Part shown: positions 59,983-64,000 of the stretch, piece after piece
Position numbering within the stretch: position 1 is the first letter of the stretch
Layout: each line of letters begins with the position of its first letter
Origin: Pararobbsia silviterrae
Lineage (GTDB): Bacteria > Pseudomonadota > Gammaproteobacteria > Burkholderiales > Burkholderiaceae
Assembly (NCBI RefSeq): GCF_003628125.1
Contig: NZ_RBZU01000003.1
Span: 372,001-436,000, forward strand
Length of the DNA: 64,000 nucleotides
Reading direction: 5' to 3'
Notes under the pieces: generated by a model
Databases searched by the model: none
What the model was told of the DNA's origin: nothing
What the model saw: the letters and a program-made list of their open reading frames with translations, nothing else
Made by a program: the position numbers and the translations under genes

Positions 59983-62712
59983 TCAGTCTCCGCTCTTGTA
60001 TTGGTGAATCGCGTCGAGGCTCGCGTCGAGATTCGGCAGCTCGACGACGGTCGACGCATGGCGAACCTGTGCGATCAGATCGCGCACGGTCCGCGTCGCC
60101 TGGGCGTTCGGATCGAAATAGCGGGCGATCGCCGCATCGGCCGCATCGAGGTCCGAATCCATCGTTTTCTGATCGCGCGACAACAGCGACAGTCTCGCCG
60201 TCAGCAGCCGGATTCGAAGGTTCTCGCGCAGATAGACCGCCTGGTCCGGCGCGATCAGCATCGCGTCGGCATTGTCGATGCGGCGCACCTGCACGACGCC
60301 CGTCAACTCGTGAAGCACGCGCGTGCCGAAGTCGGCCCACCAGGCATCGAAGCGTTGGACCGCGACCTGGAAGGCCGTGCCCGACGGTTGTGTCGACGAT
60401 GCGCCCGAGGCGTCGACTGCCGACGCACTCGACGCGCCGGATCCGCTGGACTCACCCGACGTACCCGACGCAGCGGCGCCATGCGCGGCCACGCGGCCGC
60501 CGTGCTTGCCGTTCACCGACGCGGGCGACGAGGCGGCCGCAGCCGCGGGCACCGGGCCCTCGCCCGCGAGCGGCAACGCGTCGAGGCGCGCGATCGCATC
60601 GTCGAGCTTGATCGCCAGACCCGTGATATCGGCGTTCGGCGCGGCCTTGAGCTTGTCGATGTCGAGCGCGATCGCCTTGCGGATCGAGAGGATCTGCGGA
60701 CTATTGAGCTCGGCGAGCCGCCCGTCCGCGTTCTGCAACGCGTAAAGCGCGAGTTGCACATTGCCCGTGAGCTGGAGCTGTTGGCTCGCGTTCGCGAGAA
60801 TCTCGCCGATCTCGGACAGCGTCCACTGCGTGCGGTCGCGCGCGAGATCCTGATACATGTTCTGCAACGCCTGCTGCTGCCCCTGCGCGTCGGCGAGCTT
60901 GCCTTCGATCTGCGCGAGATGCTGGTCCGTTTGCCGCGTGGCGTCGAGCGCGCGGGCGCTGTCCTGCGTCGACGCGTTCGCCGAACGCTCGGCCGTCTGT
61001 TGACGCGCGTCGAGCGCGCGCTCGACGCGATCGAGCTTGCGATTGAGCGCATAGCCCGCGACGCCGGCCGCGACGGCGACGACGAGCGCCAGCCATACGA
61101 GCAGCAGGCGTCCGCGTTGCCGTCCCGCGCCCGGCTGGACGGGGCGATCGGCCCCGCTCGCGCTGAAGCGCGTCGGCGAGATCGTCGTGTTCTGTGGGGT
61201 GTCTTTCGAATCCGTCATGCTCGATGAAGCTCCGCGAAGCGTCGATGAGGCGGCCGGCGTCGCACCGACCGGCGGGGCGGCTGCGTCGCCCTCCCCGCTG
61301 GCTGAATGGATAGGCGCACCGATCGGTCGATCGGGCCGGGGCGCGCCGGCTTGATTTTCGTCAGGCCGGCTTGCGTCCGAGCGATTTGCGTCAGACCCGC
61401 TTGCGTCAGACCCGCTTGAACCCGACCGGTGGGCACCGCCTCGGGCCGCATCCGTCTGGGGTGCGCTCGCCAAGACAGCGCGCAACAGCGCGGCGTCGCC
61501 GGCCGCGCCGGTCGTTACTCTATCAAACCCGCATGCGCGCGCCGTTTCGGCGATCCGCGCATGCGGCACGATCCAGGGCGCGCGATGCAAGGCGGCGCGC
61601 TCGGTCTCGTCAAAGTGGATGGCGGCGAGCGTCTCGAGATTGCGCACGGCCTCCGAACTCGTGACGACCCAGGTCGCGCCGCCGTCCGCGAGCCAGCGCC
61701 GCACGCGCGTCAGCGCGTCGGGATCGGGCGACGGCACGCTGCGGCGATACGCGGCGACGGGATCGACGTCGGCGCCCCGCGCACGCAAGGTGTCGGCAAG
61801 CAGTTCCCGGCCGCCGTCGCCGCGCACGAGCAGCACGCGCTTGCCCGCGAACGATTCGAGACCCGCGTCGCGCGCGAGCGCGGCGATCAGCGTTTCGGAA
61901 TCGAACCGGACCGCGTCGGGATCGACGGGTGCGTCCGTCGAGGCGCTGACCTTCGAGGCCGCGGCCTCATCAGCTTCGGCCGATGCATCCGCGTGCGCCT
62001 GTGCGTCGGGCGGCGCGGCGAAAAAGCTGTCGCTCGATACGACGCGCGCCGCGTCGGTACCCGCGTCGGCGGCCCGCGCCGCAGACGACGCGGGTACCGA
62101 TGCGGGCGATGCCGTTGAGGCGGCAGGTGTCACCCCGACGGGCGCTGCTTGCACGGCGCCGGTGGCCGCAAGCGACTGAGCCATAACCGTATGCGCCTGC
62201 TGGCTCGCCCCGTCGGGCGCGAAGATCCGATATCGCGGCGACGCAACGCCGTGCTCCGCGAGCGCGGCGATGCTGCCCGGCCCCACGACGGCGATCGGTA
62301 CGTGTTCGGGCCATGCACCGCGCAAACGGGCAAACGCCTGATTGACCGCATTCGGCGAGACGAAGACCGCGAGCGCGTAGTCGCCGAGGCGCGCGAGCGC
62401 GGCATCGAGCGGCGCGCTGTCGGCCACGGGCGTGATCGCGATCAACGGAAAATCGACGACCTCGCACCCCGCGTCGCGCAGGGCCGCGCCGAGCGCGGCG
62501 GACTGCCCGGCCGGTCGCGTCAGCACGACGCGCCGGACCTCACGCCGTTGGACACCGTCGCGTCGACCGTCGTCGTGCGGCCCCCCTTCGGGTGAGCCGT
62601 CGTCATGCGGGCCGGCGCCGCTTCGGGCGTCATCGGCGCGCGCGTCGCGACCTTGAACGCCGCCGGACGGCGCGGCGTCACGGTCGTGCGGGCGCGCCGG
62701 ATCCGACGTCAT
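59983..62712 (-). CDS. hemDX: Fused uroporphyrinogen-III synthase and HemX protein, with large insertions
   Basis: A 909-residue fusion. HemD (about 60-430) cyclises hydroxymethylbilane; [30 protein letters not shown] and [14 protein letters not shown] are its motifs. An unusually long Ala/Ser/Asp-rich insertion (about 185-275) splits HemD between its two lobes, and a 60-residue Asp/Gly-rich extension precedes it. A low-complexity linker (about 440-510) leads to HemX, with one membrane helix ([19 protein letters not shown]) and a periplasmic coiled-coil body. Fusion of hemD and hemX is known in Burkholderia; the length here is well above the usual. The start overlaps the hemC stop (ATGA). Confidence 0.93.
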   Translation of the reverse strand: MTSDPARPHDRDAAPSGGVQGRDARADDARSGAGPHDDGSPEGGPHDDGRRDGVQRREVRRVVLTRPAGQSAALGAALRDAGCEVVDFPLIAITPVADSAPLDAALARLGDYALAVFVSPNAVNQAFARLRGAWPEHVPIAVVGPGSIAALAEHGVASPRYRIFAPDGASQQAHTVMAQSLAATGAVQAAPVGVTPAASTASPASVPASSAARAADAGTDAARVVSSDSFFAAPPDAQAHADASAEADEAAASKVSASTDAPVDPDAVRFDSETLIAALARDAGLESFAGKRVLLVRGDGGRELLADTLRARGADVDPVAAYRRSVPSPDPDALTRVRRWLADGGATWVVTSSEAVRNLETLAAIHFDETERAALHRAPWIVPHARIAETARACGFDRVTTGAAGDAALLRAVLASAPQTDAARGGAHRSGSSGSDASGSDANRSDASRPDENQAGAPRPDRPIGAPIHSASGEGDAAAPPVGATPAASSTLRGASSSMTDSKDTPQNTTISPTRFSASGADRPVQPGAGRQRGRLLLVWLALVVAVAAGVAGYALNRKLDRVERALDARQQTAERSANASTQDSARALDATRQTDQHLAQIEGKLADAQGQQQALQNMYQDLARDRTQWTLSEIGEILANASQQLQLTGNVQLALYALQNADGRLAELNSPQILSIRKAIALDIDKLKAAPNADITGLAIKLDDAIARLDALPLAGEGPVPAAAAASSPASVNGKHGGRVAAHGAAASGTSGESSGSGASSASAVDASGASSTQPSGTAFQVAVQRFDAWWADFGTRVLHELTGVVQVRRIDNADAMLIAPDQAVYLRENLRIRLLTARLSLLSRDQKTMDSDLDAADAAIARYFDPNAQATRTVRDLIAQVRHASTVVELPNLDASLDAIHQYKSGD
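61386..61415. repeat. 15-base tandem duplication in the hemDX linker
   Basis: Two exact copies of ttgcgtcagacccgc (61386-61400 and 61401-61415), with diverged copies on both sides. They encode Ser/Asp/Ala-rich pentapeptides of the HemD-HemX linker. Confidence 0.8.
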
Positions 62713-63707
62713 GCGCGCGCGGGCGGCGCGTTCACGCCGCGGACAGCTTCGACGATCGCATGCGCGCCCTGCGCCGCCAGCGCGTCCGCGACCTCGCGAC
62801 CGAGCGCGTCGGCGGCGTCCTGCGTGGCGGGCCGCGCCCGCGCTTCCGCGCGCAAGATCCGCGATCCGTCGGGCAAGGCGACGAAGCCGCGCAGACTGAG
62901 TTCACGCTCGCCGCCGTGTTCGAGCCAATGCGCATAGGCCGCGAGCGGCACCTCGCAGCCGCCCGCGAGCGCGCGCGAGACCGCGCGCTCCGCACCGACC
63001 GCGAAGGCCGTGCGCGCGTCGTGCAGCGGCGCGAGCCATGCCGCGACGTCCGTGCGATGGGCGGCAATCTCGATGCCGAGCGCGCCCTGTCCGGCCGCGG
63101 GCAAGCTGACTTCGGGTTCGAGCAGATCGCGGATGCGCGACGCGAGCCCGAGCCGTTTGAGCCCGGCCGCAGCGAGAATGATCGCGGCGTAGTCGCCCGC
63201 GTCGAGCTTGCGCAGGCGCGTGTCGAGATTGCCGCGCAGCGGCTCGATCACGAGACCGGGGTAGCGTGCACGCAACAGTGCCTCGCGCCGCAGGCTCGAG
63301 GTGCCGACGACGCTGCCGCTCGGCAACGCGTCGAGCGACGCATAGGTGTTCGACACGAACGCATCGCGCGGGTCCTCGCGCTCGAGAACGGCCGCCAGAC
63401 TGAAGCCCGGCGGGAGATCCATCGGGACGTCCTTGAGCGAATGCACGGCGAGATCGGCGCGTCCGTCGGCCAAGGCGGCTTCGAGTTCCTTGACGAACAG
63501 GCCCTTGCCGCCGACTTTCGATAGCGTGCGATCGAGAATTTGATCGCCGCGCGTCGTCATTCCGAGGATCGAAACCTCGCAAGATGGATATAATTTTTGC
63601 AGCGCAACCTGAACATGTTCAGCTTGCCACATCGCCAAGCGACTTTCGCGCGACGCGATCACCAGCTTCTCAGGCGACTGGGAAGCCGACACCACCCCGG
63701 TATTCAT
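62709..63707 (-). CDS. hemC: Hydroxymethylbilane synthase (porphobilinogen deaminase)
   Basis: Assembles four porphobilinogens into hydroxymethylbilane, 332 residues. The dipyrromethane cofactor cysteine is Cys251 ([10 protein letters not shown]). [41 protein letters not shown] and [13 protein letters not shown] form the active site. ATG at 63705-63707 ([10 protein letters not shown]) is chosen because upstream in-frame starts would translate the inverted repeat shared with the divergent gene. First gene of hemC-hemDX-hemY. Confidence 0.96.
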   Translation of the reverse strand: MNTGVVSASQSPEKLVIASRESRLAMWQAEHVQVALQKLYPSCEVSILGMTTRGDQILDRTLSKVGGKGLFVKELEAALADGRADLAVHSLKDVPMDLPPGFSLAAVLEREDPRDAFVSNTYASLDALPSGSVVGTSSLRREALLRARYPGLVIEPLRGNLDTRLRKLDAGDYAAIILAAAGLKRLGLASRIRDLLEPEVSLPAAGQGALGIEIAAHRTDVAAWLAPLHDARTAFAVGAERAVSRALAGGCEVPLAAYAHWLEHGGERELSLRGFVALPDGSRILRAEARARPATQDAADALGREVADALAAQGAHAIVEAVRGVNAPPARA

Positions 63708-63709
63708 CT

Positions 63710-63728
63710 CAGAGACCCTGACAAAATG
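63710..63728 (-). promoter_or_regulatory. Inverted-repeat arm in front of hemC
   Basis: CAGAGACCCTGACAAAATG, whose complement covers the hemC ribosome-binding region. It matches the arm at 63808-63826 in opposite orientation at 18 of 19 positions, so each divergent gene carries the same 19-base element pointing the same way relative to its own start. Confidence 0.65.
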
Positions 63729-63807
63729 TGGACGGCCCGATTTTGTGGACCGACCATTCATTGAACGTTGCGTGCGGAACGGCAAGACCGCGCGACGGCG
63801 TGTGGAT

Positions 63808-63826
63808 CATTTTGTCAGGGGCTCTG
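63808..63826 (+). promoter_or_regulatory. Inverted-repeat arm in front of the ppc-like gene
   Basis: CATTTTGTCAGGGGCTCTG, partner of the arm at 63710-63728, 79 bases apart. It lies 77 bases upstream of the ppc-like start codon, in its presumed leader or promoter. Confidence 0.65.
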
Positions 63827-63902
63827 GCGAAGGGTTGGATATAAGAAAACATGGTAGCACGCACCCATGCGCCGCTATGCCCATGCTCAAAGAGGAAACA
63901 TC

Positions 63903-64000
63903 GTGACGTCTCAAGGTAAGGACCGTACCCGCTCTGCCAAGCGCAGTATCGCCGCCACCCGCTCGACTGCGGCCAGGGCCACCCTGAAGACGCCCGGAGA
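63903..64000 (+). CDS. ppc: Phosphoenolpyruvate carboxylase, N-terminal fragment (cut by window edge)
   Basis: Only 32 codons are visible, starting with GTG at 63903 after a strong AGAGGA at 63891-63896. The translated start, MTSQGKDRTRSAKRSIAATR, is the basic, variable leader seen before the catalytic domain of Burkholderia-type enzymes. The identification rests mainly on synteny: ppc is divergent from hemC in related genomes. Too little is present to confirm the family directly. Confidence 0.65.
   Translation, partial: MTSQGKDRTRSAKRSIAATRSTAARATLKTPG

Overview
The window is high-GC DNA with the gene content and order of a Burkholderiaceae-type betaproteobacterium. The signs are the serS-rarA-lolA-ftsK / trxB-smr block, a hemC-hemDX-hemY operon divergent from a ppc-like gene, minC followed by minD, and glnB next to a glutamine-dependent nadE. 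No phage, IS element or CRISPR array was seen. The genus cannot be fixed from the sequence alone.

Layout. 1-10.4 kb: minD (cut by the left edge), minC, a chemoreceptor, a 77-bp direct repeat, an M3 oligopeptidase, a DUF1993 protein, a Gfo/Idh oxidoreductase, a LysR regulator divergent from a small NAD(P)-binding protein, and a YeeE/TsuA-type sulfur transporter. 10.7-23 kb: an aromatic-catabolism island. A LysR regulator is divergent from hapCDEF-type genes (hydroquinone dioxygenase small and large subunits, 4-hydroxymuconic semialdehyde dehydrogenase, maleylacetate reductase). These run into a five-gene branched-chain-type ABC importer, a small Rieske protein and an AraC regulator. Together they would import an aromatic or related compound and convert hydroquinone to 3-oxoadipate. 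23-31 kb: an MHS-type permease, a second chemoreceptor with a strong FliA-like promoter, and a catabolic unit of unknown substrate (class V aminotransferase, hydratase/FAH-fold protein, ACS-type permease) divergent from a GntR regulator. 30.9-32.8 kb: folE and an orphan formyltransferase.

32.9-44.8 kb, minus strand, is the most striking region. It is a complete type I secretion locus in the order HlyB-like ABC exporter, HlyD-like adaptor, TolC-like outer-membrane channel, two paralogous putative lipoproteins, and a 1517-residue RTX protein. The RTX protein has an apparently intact C39/papain-like Cys-His-Asp domain near its C-terminus, while the exporter carries a degenerate (Cys to Ser) copy of that fold. 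A contact- or diffusion-dependent toxin with two immunity-like lipoproteins is a reasonable hypothesis, not a demonstrated fact. tRNA-Ser(CGA) with a terminator borders this locus.

45-64 kb is conserved housekeeping DNA: serS, rarA, lolA, ftsK, trxB, smr, glnB, nadE, a FemAB-like protein, ppa, hemY, hemDX, hemC and the start of a ppc-like gene. A recurring theme is in-frame short tandem repeats expanding linkers of otherwise conserved proteins (LysR, FolE, FtsK, FemAB-like, HemDX).
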